Source: Fusibacter_C sp942493125 (GTDB lineage Bacteria > Bacillota > Clostridia > Peptostreptococcales > Acidaminobacteraceae). Taken from it: 64,000 nucleotides of DNA. Below are positions 26,807 through 35,763 of this stretch, piece by piece (the stretch's first letter is position 1; each line of letters starts with the position of its first letter). The position numbers were made by a program, and so were the translations under genes. Under the pieces are notes generated by a model. The model was given only the letters and a program-made list of their open reading frames with translations. It did no database searches and had not been told where the DNA came from. Location of the stretch: the NCBI GenBank assembly GCA_942493125.1, contig OW818667.1:806001-870000 (forward strand), given 5' to 3'.

Positions 26807-28492
26807 ATGACATTCAAACAAAAGGGCAAAGTTTTGGGACTATCACTTCTCGTTTTTGCTTTAACGCTGCTCTCAACTGGAAGTTACGCACAAACTAAAA
26901 CAATATTCACAATTCCGACTCAAGCACAAGTTCTCGAAACGACAGTTGATAATAAACTGATTAAGTTTCCCATTGTCTTGATTGATGGCGATATTTATTA
27001 TCCTTTAACCTGGGAACTTACAAGGGCTTTAGGATACAATTCAAGTTTTGCAGCGCCAACAGGTCTTTCTCTTACTCAAAGTGAAACGGTAAATGTGACA
27101 CTGACCTCTAAGAGTTATGGAACAAAAGTAGTTGGTGATACCGTTCAAGCTGTTAAATACCCAATTAATATTGATGGTACCCCACTTACTTCCAATAGGC
27201 CCATTTACAACATTTCTGGTGTAACTTATATAGCGCTTAATGAGACGCCTGCATTACGCGTCACAGCCCAATATTCACATGCTAAAGGATTGACTATAAC
27301 TGCAACAAAACCACTCTCAGCACTTCCTAAGGCCTTTGATACGTATTCTATTCTCGATGCCAATAATTTCATGCGCAATCAGGGAAGTGCCGATACTTGC
27401 TGGGCATTTGCCGCCAATACACTTTTTGAAATAAAAATAGCCAAAACGACAGGTGCCATCAATAATTTTTCAGAAGATCATCTCATTTTCAACACACCAA
27501 TCCCTTCCACCTATGAAAGTGGCGGTCACTTTTTAATCTCCTCCATTTATTATCAAAATGGTTTGGGACCAGTCGATGAGGCACTTGCTCCGATTAATAG
27601 CCAATCTAAGGGCAAGAGTTTCAACGTTGCTTATACTTTGCTCGGTTATAGTGAAATCAACAACAATCTTTCTGCTACAAAGAGGGCGATCTTTGACCAC
27701 GGCGCAGTTTTGACATCGATATACTTAAATGAAACCGATAAGAACGTCTATAATTCAAAGACTGCAAGCTACTTCAATTCCAAAGAAACTAATCCACGCA
27801 CGCACGAGCTCGTTCTTGTCGGTTGGGATGATGCATATAGCAAGGATAACTTCATTGTGCCACCAAAGTCAAACGGCGCGTTTATCGCACAAAATAGCTT
27901 TGGTAACAGCTGGGGAAAAGACGGTTTCTTCTATGTTTCTTATGAAGACGTTCATATTTTAGAACAAGCCTATGCCATTAGAGATTTTGAAACAAAGAGT
28001 CAAAATACGACGCAGTATTACTATGACAAAACTGGTATGACACATTTTGAAAGCTTCGATTCCAGCAATTCTGCTATCGGCTTGAACAATTTTGTAAGTA
28101 AGAGCGATGAGCAATTGAAACGCGTTGCTGTTTACACCTCTGAAAAAAATGAACGCGTTGATCTGTTTTATGGCTTAGGCTCATTTTCAACAAGTAAAGG
28201 CATCGGCTTTAGTGTCCCGAAATATTCAATTAGACTGACTGACAAAGGCTATCACACAATCGATCTGCCTGAAAATCTTTCACTCAAAATGAAGAATAGT
28301 TTTTGGATAGCGGCAAGATTTACGGCTAAGACACCATTTGTCGTACCAATAGAAGCCCCATATCCAGGTATCACATATCCCCTATCTGGCAATGCAGGGG
28401 AAGGCTATATTGGAAATGGCACAATCTTTGAAGATCTTACAGCAATCAGAGAAAAGGCTAGCATTGTCCTTCGCGCAACAACTTATAAATAA
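26807..28492 (+). CDS. Secreted papain-family (C1) cysteine protease with N-terminal copper-amine-oxidase-like domain
   Basis: 561 residues from the ATG at 26807, fixed by GGAGGA. Residues 1-29 form a signal peptide ending SYA. Residues about 40-165 show repeats like the copper-amine-oxidase N-terminal fold used on clostridial surface proteins (DGDIYYPLTWELTRALGY; ISGVTYIALNE). The papain domain follows: oxyanion glutamine and catalytic cysteine in QGSADTCWAF (Cys about 198), histidine in THELVLVGWDD (about 332), asparagine in QNSFGNSWGKDGFF (about 362). The last 170 residues resemble a jelly-roll or lectin-like tail. All catalytic residues are present; there is no classical inhibitory propeptide. 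Confidence 0.85.
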   Translation: MTFKQKGKVLGLSLLVFALTLLSTGSYAQTKTIFTIPTQAQVLETTVDNKLIKFPIVLIDGDIYYPLTWELTRALGYNSSFAAPTGLSLTQSETVNVTLTSKSYGTKVVGDTVQAVKYPINIDGTPLTSNRPIYNISGVTYIALNETPALRVTAQYSHAKGLTITATKPLSALPKAFDTYSILDANNFMRNQGSADTCWAFAANTLFEIKIAKTTGAINNFSEDHLIFNTPIPSTYESGGHFLISSIYYQNGLGPVDEALAPINSQSKGKSFNVAYTLLGYSEINNNLSATKRAIFDHGAVLTSIYLNETDKNVYNSKTASYFNSKETNPRTHELVLVGWDDAYSKDNFIVPPKSNGAFIAQNSFGNSWGKDGFFYVSYEDVHILEQAYAIRDFETKSQNTTQYYYDKTGMTHFESFDSSNSAIGLNNFVSKSDEQLKRVAVYTSEKNERVDLFYGLGSFSTSKGIGFSVPKYSIRLTDKGYHTIDLPENLSLKMKNSFWIAARFTAKTPFVVPIEAPYPGITYPLSGNAGEGYIGNGTIFEDLTAIREKASIVLRATTYK

Positions 28493-28533
28493 TAATGGAA
28501 ATTGGAATGATACAATTTCCTCGATTTAAAAAG

Positions 28534-28572
28534 AAAACGGATAGATGCGCAAAGCGTCTACCCGTTTTTTAT
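28534..28572. terminator. Bidirectional terminator between the protease gene and folC
   Basis: AAACGGATAGATGC pairs with GCGTCTACCCGTTT with one or two mismatches; TTTTTT follows on the plus strand and TTTTCTTTTT on the minus strand. Confidence 0.8.
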
Positions 28573-29889
28573 TTAAATCGTGTTATCTTTATTGAGATGG
28601 TTCAAAGCAAGAGATCGTACTTCACCAATCATATACAGAGAACCAAAAGCTAGATAGAGAGTCTGGTTAGATGTATTCATATTTTTTGAATGATGCGCAT
28701 ACAAAGCTGTCACTGCCTCTGATATCGATTCACTGACGTTTAATACCTCAACGGCTTTAAAATGTGAGACGAGTTCCTCGGCAGACATCGCCCGAGGATT
28801 GTCAGGTTTCGTTACGATGACAGCATCCAGATACGGCATGATGATCTCAAGCATGCCATCGACGTCTTTGTCTTTCAAAATGCCAACCAGTCCAACGATG
28901 TGAAGCTTATCACCGAGTGCCTCAATACTTTTTGCCAATCCTTTGATCCCATGTAAATTGTGTGCACCATCTATGATGATGAACGGCTCTTTAGAGACAA
29001 TCTCAAGTCTACCAATCCATTGTGCACGTTTAAGACCATTCTTAATGTGTGTGCTATCAATTTTATAGCCATGGTGTTTAATCAAAACTTTGAGAGTTTC
29101 AATAGCCAACGTAGCATTTTCGGCCTGATAACTCGCAAATAAGGTGATATCATATGTGTCACCAAGGTAGTTGAACGTCAGATGACCAAAATCCTGATGT
29201 GTTATCTCTAAAGTATCAAAACTCACTTTGTAAAGCGTATTGTTCATTTCGAGACACTTCTTCTCAATGACGTTCATAGCACCTGGGAGTTGTGGACAAG
29301 ATACTGTTACGCCGTCTTTTTTGATAATGCCACTTTTTTCACCAGCTATCGCTTCAATAGTGTTGCCAAGGTATTCCGTGTGATCGAAGTCCAGTGGCGT
29401 AATGACAGAAACAAGTGGTGTATCTATAGCGTTGGTCGCATCGAGTCTTCCCCCTAGTCCAACTTCTAGTACGACGACATCACATGCGTGAAACTTGTAA
29501 TAGAGCATTGCTATTGCCGTAACTACTTCAAACTCAGTTGGGTGGTTATAGCCTTGTTCAATCATAATATCAATTTTAGACTTAACCTCACTCGTAAAGT
29601 GAGCCAATTCGTCAGATGTGATCAAATTATGATTTACTCGCATCCTCTCATTGAATGTCTCAATAAAAGGCGATGTGTAAAGGCCTGTCTTATAGCCCGC
29701 TTCAATCAATACCGAATGAATAAAAGCCGACGTTGAGCCTTTGCCATTTGTGCCGGCAACATGGATAAATTTTAGTGCTTTATGGGGTGAACCAAGCAGT
29801 TCAAGCAAGGTCTCGATATTTTCAAGACCAAGCTTGCTGCCAAATTTGTAAGTTCCGTGAATAAAGGCAATCGCCTCATCATACGTCAT
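28573..29889 (-). CDS. folC: Bifunctional folylpolyglutamate synthase / dihydrofolate synthase
   Basis: A Mur-ligase-family enzyme adding glutamate to folates. 438 residues with the P-loop VAGTNGKGSTSAF at about 43-55, the N-terminal YIHGTYKFG-like AIAFIHGTYKFGSKLGLENI, the metal-binding EVGLGGRLDATN and the C-terminal glutamate-ligase domain with IDGAHNLHG. It follows valS by 15 bases, a gene order common in Firmicutes. GAGGT precedes the ATG. Confidence 0.95.
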   Translation of the reverse strand: MTYDEAIAFIHGTYKFGSKLGLENIETLLELLGSPHKALKFIHVAGTNGKGSTSAFIHSVLIEAGYKTGLYTSPFIETFNERMRVNHNLITSDELAHFTSEVKSKIDIMIEQGYNHPTEFEVVTAIAMLYYKFHACDVVVLEVGLGGRLDATNAIDTPLVSVITPLDFDHTEYLGNTIEAIAGEKSGIIKKDGVTVSCPQLPGAMNVIEKKCLEMNNTLYKVSFDTLEITHQDFGHLTFNYLGDTYDITLFASYQAENATLAIETLKVLIKHHGYKIDSTHIKNGLKRAQWIGRLEIVSKEPFIIIDGAHNLHGIKGLAKSIEALGDKLHIVGLVGILKDKDVDGMLEIIMPYLDAVIVTKPDNPRAMSAEELVSHFKAVEVLNVSESISEAVTALYAHHSKNMNTSNQTLYLAFGSLYMIGEVRSLALNHLNKDNTI

Positions 29890-29904
29890 AATTTACCTCA
29901 AACC

Positions 29905-32547
29905 TTACGAAATCTTCAGAGCGATCGCTTGTATCCTCGCACTGACAGTTGTGAGCATCTCGTGATATTTTGCCGCTTTCTGGCGTTCTTCTTCAAGAAG
30001 AGTAGCAGGTGCTTTGCTAACAAAGCCTTCATTGTTCAATTTACTTAAAACGCGTTCAACTTCTTTCTCAAGTTTTGCCTTCTCTTTTTGCAGACGATCC
30101 ATTTCTTTTTCATAGTCAATCAAATCATCCAGTGGCAAGAACAGTTCTGCGCCATGGATTACAGCTGATACTGCATCTTCTGGTACATCTGCTTTATCAG
30201 TTATGAGAACGACTTCTGAGCAAGATGCCAATGTCACAAGATATTCTGCCTGATCCAGAAGTGTTTTGCCCACCTGAGGGTCCATCGCTAGTATCATGCA
30301 TTTTGCTTTTCTAGATGGTGTAACTTCCATTTCAGCGCGAACATTTCTAAGGTTGCGAATCGCGTCCATAATTAGGGTCATGTCCGATTCTGCCTTTTCA
30401 TTCTCAAAAGATGCGTTTGGAACTGGCCAATGTTCAGTGACTAATAGTGCCCCATCATTCTGCATGAAGCTCCAAATTTCTTCTGTGATAAATGGCATAA
30501 ATGGATGTAGCAGTCTTAAAATATCTTTAAGCACTTTCACAAGAACCTTTTGAACCGTTTGTTTTGCAGTGGCATCATCGCCATATAAACGTTTCTTTGC
30601 GAGCTCTATATACCAGTCACAGTAAGCATTCCAAGTGAACTCATAAATCTTAGTAGCTGCTATACCAAGTTCATATTTTTCAAGTGCAGAAGTGATTTCG
30701 ACCATCATCTTTTCAAGTTTTGAAAGAATCCATTGGTCGGCAAGAGTCAATGGCTCAGTACCATCGAGCTCAGGTAGTTCACCTTCGATACCCATAATCA
30801 CAAAACGTGATGCATTCCATAATTTATTGGCAAAGTTCCTCGACGATTCAACGCGTTCAACTTGGAACTTGAGGTCGTTACCAGGGCTATTGCCTGTCGC
30901 TAACATGAATCTAAGTGCATCCGCACCAAATTGTTCGATGATATCAAGTGGATCAACACCATTTCCCAAGGATTTACTCATTTTTTTGCCGTTGGCATCT
31001 CTTACGAGACCGTGAATCAAGACGTCATCAAATGGTTTTTCACCCATTGAATCAAGTCCAGAGAACACCATGCGAATGACCCAGAAAAAGATGATGTCAT
31101 AACCGGTGACAAGCACATTTGTCGGGTAGAAATAGTCGAGTTCTGGTGTTTTTTCAGGCCAGCCAAGTGTTGAAAATGGCCAAAGTGCAGAACTGAACCA
31201 AGTGTCGAGTACGTCCTCGTCCTGTTTGAAATGCGTACCGCCACAGCTTGGACATACATCTGGCATTTCTTTTGCCACGACAATTTCAGGACAAGATTGA
31301 CAATAGTAAGCAGGAATTCTATGCCCCCACCAGAGCTGTCTCGAGATACACCAATCGCGTATGTTTTCGAGCCAATTCATATAAACTTTCGTAAAACGAT
31401 CTGGTATGATTTTTACCTCACCATTTGCCACAACATCAATAGCTGGTCCAGCTAGAGGTGCCATTTTAACAAACCACTGATCAGAGACTCTTGGCTCGAC
31501 GATCGTACTACATCTGTAACACGTACCGATATTATGCGGATTGTCTTTGACTTTTACGAGATACCCGCCAGCTTCAAGGTCTTTAACGATTTCTTTTCTG
31601 CAGACAAATCGATCCATGCCTTCATATTTACCTGCATTCTCATTCATGGTTGCATCGATGTTCATGCCATTGATTTGCTCGAGGTTATGACGCAGCCCAA
31701 TTTCAAAATCGTTCGGGTCATGTGCTGGCGTCACTTTAAGTGCACCTGTGCCAAAGTCTATTTCAACATAATCATCGCCAATAATAGGAATTTCTCGATT
31801 CATAATCGGCAACAAACATTTTTTTCCGATGAGATGCTTATATCGGTCATCTGCTGGGTTAACGGCAATTGCGGTATCAGCTACCATTGTTTCTGGTCTT
31901 GTCGTCGCAATTTCTAAAAATTCATTAGTACCAATAATTGGATATTTTACATGCCAGAATGAACCCGGCTTCTCTTCATGTTCAACTTCTGCATCTGATA
32001 ATGTCGTTTTACAGTCTGGACACCAATTGATGAGTCTATTGCCTCTATAGATTAAACCCTTTTCATAAAGTCGAACAAAAACTTCAGTTACGGCATGATT
32101 ACAACCTTCATCCATGGTAAAGCGCTCTTTATCCCAGTCACATGATGAGCCAAGCTTTTGCATTTGATTTACAATGATTCTGCCGTATTCATCGCGCCAT
32201 TCCCATGCGCGTTTTAAGAACTCATCGCGACCTAATTGTTCTTTTGTAAGCCCCTCAGTTTCTTCGATCGTCTTGAGCACTCTGACTTCTGTTGCTATGC
32301 TCGCGTGGTCCGTTCCAGGCAACCAAAGTGCTTCGAAACCTTGCATACGCTTCCAGCGGATGAGTATGTCCTGCAACGTCTGATCGAGTGCATGTCCCAT
32401 GTGAAGTTGTCCTGTAATATTTGGAGGTGGTAATACGATGGTATAAGGCGTTTTGTCCGGATTGACGTTCGCACTAAAACTCTTCTTTTCCAACCATTTT
32501 TCATAAATTCTGTCTTCAAAGTCCTTTGGATTGTACTTACTTTGCAT
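29905..32547 (-). CDS. valS: Valine-tRNA ligase
   Basis: Class I synthetase of 880 residues. The signature HIGH appears as PPPNITGQLHMGH at about 40-52, and the second signature as KKMSKSLGNGVDP near 525. The CP1 editing domain lies between them and carries zinc-like CPDC and CPSCGG segments. The C-terminus (about 810-880) is the coiled-coil tRNA arm (DYEKEMDRLQKEKAKLEKEV). A longer frame starts at 32559, but GGGAGG places the start at 32547. It is controlled by a Val T-box and leads into folC. Confidence 0.98.
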   Translation of the reverse strand: MQSKYNPKDFEDRIYEKWLEKKSFSANVNPDKTPYTIVLPPPNITGQLHMGHALDQTLQDILIRWKRMQGFEALWLPGTDHASIATEVRVLKTIEETEGLTKEQLGRDEFLKRAWEWRDEYGRIIVNQMQKLGSSCDWDKERFTMDEGCNHAVTEVFVRLYEKGLIYRGNRLINWCPDCKTTLSDAEVEHEEKPGSFWHVKYPIIGTNEFLEIATTRPETMVADTAIAVNPADDRYKHLIGKKCLLPIMNREIPIIGDDYVEIDFGTGALKVTPAHDPNDFEIGLRHNLEQINGMNIDATMNENAGKYEGMDRFVCRKEIVKDLEAGGYLVKVKDNPHNIGTCYRCSTIVEPRVSDQWFVKMAPLAGPAIDVVANGEVKIIPDRFTKVYMNWLENIRDWCISRQLWWGHRIPAYYCQSCPEIVVAKEMPDVCPSCGGTHFKQDEDVLDTWFSSALWPFSTLGWPEKTPELDYFYPTNVLVTGYDIIFFWVIRMVFSGLDSMGEKPFDDVLIHGLVRDANGKKMSKSLGNGVDPLDIIEQFGADALRFMLATGNSPGNDLKFQVERVESSRNFANKLWNASRFVIMGIEGELPELDGTEPLTLADQWILSKLEKMMVEITSALEKYELGIAATKIYEFTWNAYCDWYIELAKKRLYGDDATAKQTVQKVLVKVLKDILRLLHPFMPFITEEIWSFMQNDGALLVTEHWPVPNASFENEKAESDMTLIMDAIRNLRNVRAEMEVTPSRKAKCMILAMDPQVGKTLLDQAEYLVTLASCSEVVLITDKADVPEDAVSAVIHGAELFLPLDDLIDYEKEMDRLQKEKAKLEKEVERVLSKLNNEGFVSKAPATLLEEERQKAAKYHEMLTTVSARIQAIALKIS

Positions 32548-32604
32548 AATGCCTCCCAATTTCTGTTCTTAGAATGATCAATGTCATTATGACGTTGTAT
32601 TTTA

Positions 32605-32866
32605 CATCAAAAAATAAAAAAGCACCCGTCCTGAAAGGGACGAATGATCGCGTTACCACCCTAATTCCACATCAAATAACGATATGGCACCTTAAGACCT
32701 TTAACGCGGTTAAACGGGTATACAAATCTCTTTATATACCATCTCCGATGCGACATTCGATAGTCCTATTTAAACGGGTTTTTCAGCCTTGAGCCCATCT
32801 CTCTAATAAACGGTTCTATCTACTCTTCATCTTCTCAGATGTTCAATTTCATAATTTCCATAATTG
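32605..32866 (-). promoter_or_regulatory. T-box leader of valS, specifier GUC (Val)
   Basis: T-box sequence GGGTGGTAACGCG on the minus strand at 32649-32661. A terminator stem (TTCGTCCC with GGGACG-type partner, then a T-run) is at about 32608-32642. The Stem I element AGAGTAG is present. The specifier is GUC at 32752-32754: it follows GAAU and precedes G plus CAUC, which pairs with GAUG on the 5' side of Stem I. Confidence 0.9.
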
Positions 32867-32871
32867 TTTTC

Positions 32872-32900
32872 ATTATAATAAATCCCACCTTAAAAGTCAA
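32872..32900 (-). promoter_or_regulatory. Promoter of the valS T-box transcript
   Basis: Minus strand -35 TTGACT (32895-32900), 17 bp, -10 TATAAT (32872-32877). Confidence 0.85.
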
Positions 32901-32949
32901 CAATTCATCAGGCTTTTAAACCATTCTAATTCTCTTCTAACGAAAAATT

Positions 32950-32968
32950 AACCTTTAAAGGTTATACT
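32950..32968 (+). promoter_or_regulatory. -10 element with overlapping 14-bp palindrome
   Basis: The perfect palindrome AACCTTTAAAGGTT (32950-32963) abuts and shares one base with TATACT (32963-32968). There is no good -35 at the right distance, so the promoter may need an activator or another sigma factor. It lies 58 bases before the start of the membrane protein gene at 33026. Confidence 0.5.
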
Positions 32969-33025
32969 AGTTTTAATTTATGACGGTTTTATAAATCAAA
33001 TTGATCTCGAATGGGGGAATTAAAA

Positions 33026-33544
33026 ATGGAAGAGTCTAGAAACAGACTACTTGGAACGTTTCTCGTCATCGTTGGCGGCGTTCTAATTTTGGATTTTTAT
33101 CACATCATCAACTTTAGCATTTGGAGCTTTTGGCCACTGATTTTAGTCTATATCGGTGCAAAAGCAGAACGCGACTATTTTTCTGGTCACGCAAGTGGTC
33201 GCAATTTACTAACTGGCGCCACGCTATTAACTTACGGCTTTTTCTTTCTGCTAGGCAACTTCACAACATGGGGCATACAAGGTAGATTATGGCCGCTTTA
33301 CATCATGGGTCCAGCAATCGGCTTTTTACAAATGGCCTATTATGGACACCGCCCAAGAAGAAATTTCCGAACAGGATTATTGTTGCTTGGCATCTCTGCG
33401 TTTTTCCTCGTCGAAGGGTTTTTCAACCTTCAATACGATCTTATCATGTTTGTCGGTTTAATCGCAGTTGGCCTTTTCATGATGCGAAAATCTGAACCAG
33501 CAAGCCCAACTGAAAAATCAGATGATAGTGAGCGTTATGAGTAA
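33026..33544 (+). CDS. LiaF-like / DUF5668-type membrane protein
   Basis: 172 residues with about five short hydrophobic hairpins and no long soluble domain. The first hairpin, LLGTFLVIVGGVLILDFYHI, with SIWSFWPLILVYIGA, has the pattern of the membrane part of LiaF and related cell-envelope-stress proteins, where it would sense or pass on membrane stress. The soluble C-terminal LiaF domain is missing; the tail is a charged, disordered stretch. GGGGGA before the ATG at 33026 makes that start better than 33011. Monocistronic. Confidence 0.6.
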   Translation: MEESRNRLLGTFLVIVGGVLILDFYHIINFSIWSFWPLILVYIGAKAERDYFSGHASGRNLLTGATLLTYGFFFLLGNFTTWGIQGRLWPLYIMGPAIGFLQMAYYGHRPRRNFRTGLLLLGISAFFLVEGFFNLQYDLIMFVGLIAVGLFMMRKSEPASPTEKSDDSERYE

Positions 33545-33551
33545 TTTATAT

Positions 33552-33588
33552 AAAAAAGCCTCGGACAGGATCCGAGGCTTTTTTTTTA
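33552..33588. terminator. Strong bidirectional terminator
   Basis: AAGCCTCGGA with TCCGAGGCTT, five-base loop, eight T on the plus strand and six T on the minus strand. It separates the membrane protein gene from convergent pepT. Confidence 0.9.
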
Positions 33589-33590
33589 CG

Positions 33591-34826
33591 TTACGCTTTC
33601 CAATTTGAATAACTGCTGACAACTTCGAGTAAGATTTCAACGGTCTTTTCCATGGATTGAACAGGAATGTATTCGAATTTGCCATGGAAATTGTGACCGC
33701 CTGTGCAGATGTTCGGACATGGTAAGCCCATGTATGAAAGTCTTGCACCATCAGTTCCACCACGTACTGGCACAACGAGTGGTTCAATACCCAGTTTTGT
33801 CATGGCATTTTTAACTGTTTCTATGAGATGAAAATGTGGCACTATTTTTTCTCTCATATTGAAATAGGAATCTGTCACTGTGATTTCAACAGTGCCTGCG
33901 CCATATTTAAAATTGAGGAATTTTTCTATTTCCTTGAAAATGGCTTTTTTCGCTTCAAATTTAGCCATATCGTGATCGCGAATGATATAGAGCATGCTGG
34001 TTTCTTCAACGCTACCACTAAAGTCATTTAAATGATTGAAGCCTTCATAATGCTCCGTATATGCTGGATTTTCAAAAGTTGGCAACATACCGTGTAGCTC
34101 CATACCGATCAACAAAGCACTTTTCATTTTTCCTTTAGCTGAACCAGGATGGATGTTTGAGCCATGAATCTTTATTTTTGCCGATGCCGCGTTGAAATTT
34201 TCAAACTCAACTTCTCCAATTTCGCCGCCATCAACCGTATAGCCAAAATCGGCGTCGCATCTTGCTAGATCGAACAAATTGGCACCACGACCGATTTCTT
34301 CATCCGGTGTGAATGCAATTTTTATAGGACCATGGCTAAATTCTGGATGGTTGACTAAATACTCAGCCATTGTCAATATTTCTGCAATACCAGCTTTGTT
34401 ATCCGCACCTAACAAAGTCAAGCCATCCGTCACAATGAGATCTTGACCGACATAATGGCTCAAATGGTCAAATTCCGCTGGAGACATTTTGATGCCGTGC
34501 TCCGCATTTAAAACGATTTTACCACCATCGTAATTCGATACGATACGCGCTTTGATATCCGCACCTGACAAATCAGGTGACGTATCCATATGTGCAACAA
34601 ACGCAAGCTTAGGTGCTGTCCCTTCTGGTACATTACCAGCAACGACGCCATAAACATAACCGTTGTCGTCCATGCCAACATCTGTCAATCCCATCGCTTT
34701 CATCTCTTCCACGAGATAAGCGCCGAGTTTAAGTTGCTTTGGTGTAGAAGGACACGTTTCTGATTCTGGGTCAGATTCTGTATCGAATGCCACATACTTT
34801 AAAAATCTCTCATGTACTTTTGTCAT
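33591..34826 (-). CDS. pepT: Peptidase T (tripeptide aminopeptidase)
   Basis: An M20B zinc aminopeptidase releasing the N-terminal residue of tripeptides in the cytosol. 411 residues with the family motifs: AFVAHMDTSPD at about 76-86, LLGADNKAGIAEIL, TPDEEIGRGAN, and the C-terminal ligand in CTGGHNFHGKFEY. AAGGAGG precedes the ATG. It follows the class IV aminotransferase gene by one base, so the two are probably co-transcribed. Confidence 0.96.
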   Translation of the reverse strand: MTKVHERFLKYVAFDTESDPESETCPSTPKQLKLGAYLVEEMKAMGLTDVGMDDNGYVYGVVAGNVPEGTAPKLAFVAHMDTSPDLSGADIKARIVSNYDGGKIVLNAEHGIKMSPAEFDHLSHYVGQDLIVTDGLTLLGADNKAGIAEILTMAEYLVNHPEFSHGPIKIAFTPDEEIGRGANLFDLARCDADFGYTVDGGEIGEVEFENFNAASAKIKIHGSNIHPGSAKGKMKSALLIGMELHGMLPTFENPAYTEHYEGFNHLNDFSGSVEETSMLYIIRDHDMAKFEAKKAIFKEIEKFLNFKYGAGTVEITVTDSYFNMREKIVPHFHLIETVKNAMTKLGIEPLVVPVRGGTDGARLSYMGLPCPNICTGGHNFHGKFEYIPVQSMEKTVEILLEVVSSYSNWKA

Positions 34827-34827
34827 C

Positions 34828-35655
34828 TTAATATAGCCTCCTTGTATGCTCTAAATCGTCTTTGACGATTTTTTCAAATGCCAATTCCAGCTTTTTAAAA
34901 AGCGGATGGTCTGCTGACTTATAATAATGCACATCTATTGTGTTTACAGGCAACAAGTGAATGGATGTGCCTGTTAAGAAACATGCTTCAAATTTACTGA
35001 TTGTGTCAATTGGAATATCTTTTTCAATGAGTTCAATTGAAAGCGCACTTAAAAGTGCAATCAATTTTTGCCTTGTGATCCCCATTAAAACATCATTTTC
35101 TGAGGCGGCATATAACTTGTTGTCATCGATAAAAAACAGGTTGGATCGACTGCCTTCTGTTATTATGCCATCATCCTTGACTAAAATCACTTCATAGGCA
35201 CCTGTTTCTCGCTTTATTTGATCGATGGCTTCAACAAATTGTCTTCTATAAATTTTTGCATGTGGGTTGTCTCTTGTCAGTTTAGAAGTTACTGTTTTCA
35301 CACCTTCTTCATAAACCAATTTGTCTGGATAGTGTGATTTAACCCAAAATAAAATCCATGTAAAGCTACCTTTGTTATCTTCACCTACTTCGAGTCGAAC
35401 ATTATTGTTGCTAATACCCGTTTCTTTAACAAGTGTTTCAATTCCTGCCAACAACTCAGTTTGGTTCAATTTTGAATGCATTTGAATCAATTCAAGCGAA
35501 GTGAACAGCCTTTTAACATGTTCATTAAAATAGAGCGGTATGCCATCTATGACTCGAATGACTTCATAAACTGGCGGATTCGCAAATTCAACATTTTCTT
35601 CTGAATGATAACAAATGCCATCTATGATGGTGACTGGTGAAATTTGGTTCAGCAT
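34828..35655 (-). CDS. Class IV PLP aminotransferase / aminodeoxychorismate lyase-like
   Basis: 275 residues of the fold-type IV PLP family that includes branched-chain aminotransferase, D-amino-acid transaminase and 4-amino-4-deoxychorismate lyase. The probable Schiff-base lysine is in HAKIYRRQF near 145, and the cofactor motif GIITEGSRSNLFFI is at about 170-183. The size is closest to PabC or D-amino-acid transaminase, but the reaction cannot be settled by eye. Frames open further upstream to 35706; GGAGGTGAG before the ATG at 35655 sets the start. Confidence 0.8.
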   Translation of the reverse strand: MLNQISPVTIIDGICYHSEENVEFANPPVYEVIRVIDGIPLYFNEHVKRLFTSLELIQMHSKLNQTELLAGIETLVKETGISNNNVRLEVGEDNKGSFTWILFWVKSHYPDKLVYEEGVKTVTSKLTRDNPHAKIYRRQFVEAIDQIKRETGAYEVILVKDDGIITEGSRSNLFFIDDNKLYAASENDVLMGITRQKLIALLSALSIELIEKDIPIDTISKFEACFLTGTSIHLLPVNTIDVHYYKSADHPLFKKLELAFEKIVKDDLEHTRRLY

Positions 35656-35704
35656 TGACTCACCTCCACATATAGTATAAAGCATCACTAGGCAATTATG
35701 AAGC

Positions 35705-35745
35705 AAAAAAAGCCCCGAGACTGAATTTTACAGTTTCAGGGCTTT
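35705..35745 (-). terminator. Terminator after the ABC permease gene
   Basis: AAAGCCCCGAGACTG pairs with CAGTTTCAGGGCTTT with two mismatches and is followed by seven T on the minus strand. Confidence 0.8.
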
Positions 35746-35763
35746 CGACAATTCATGATTCAA

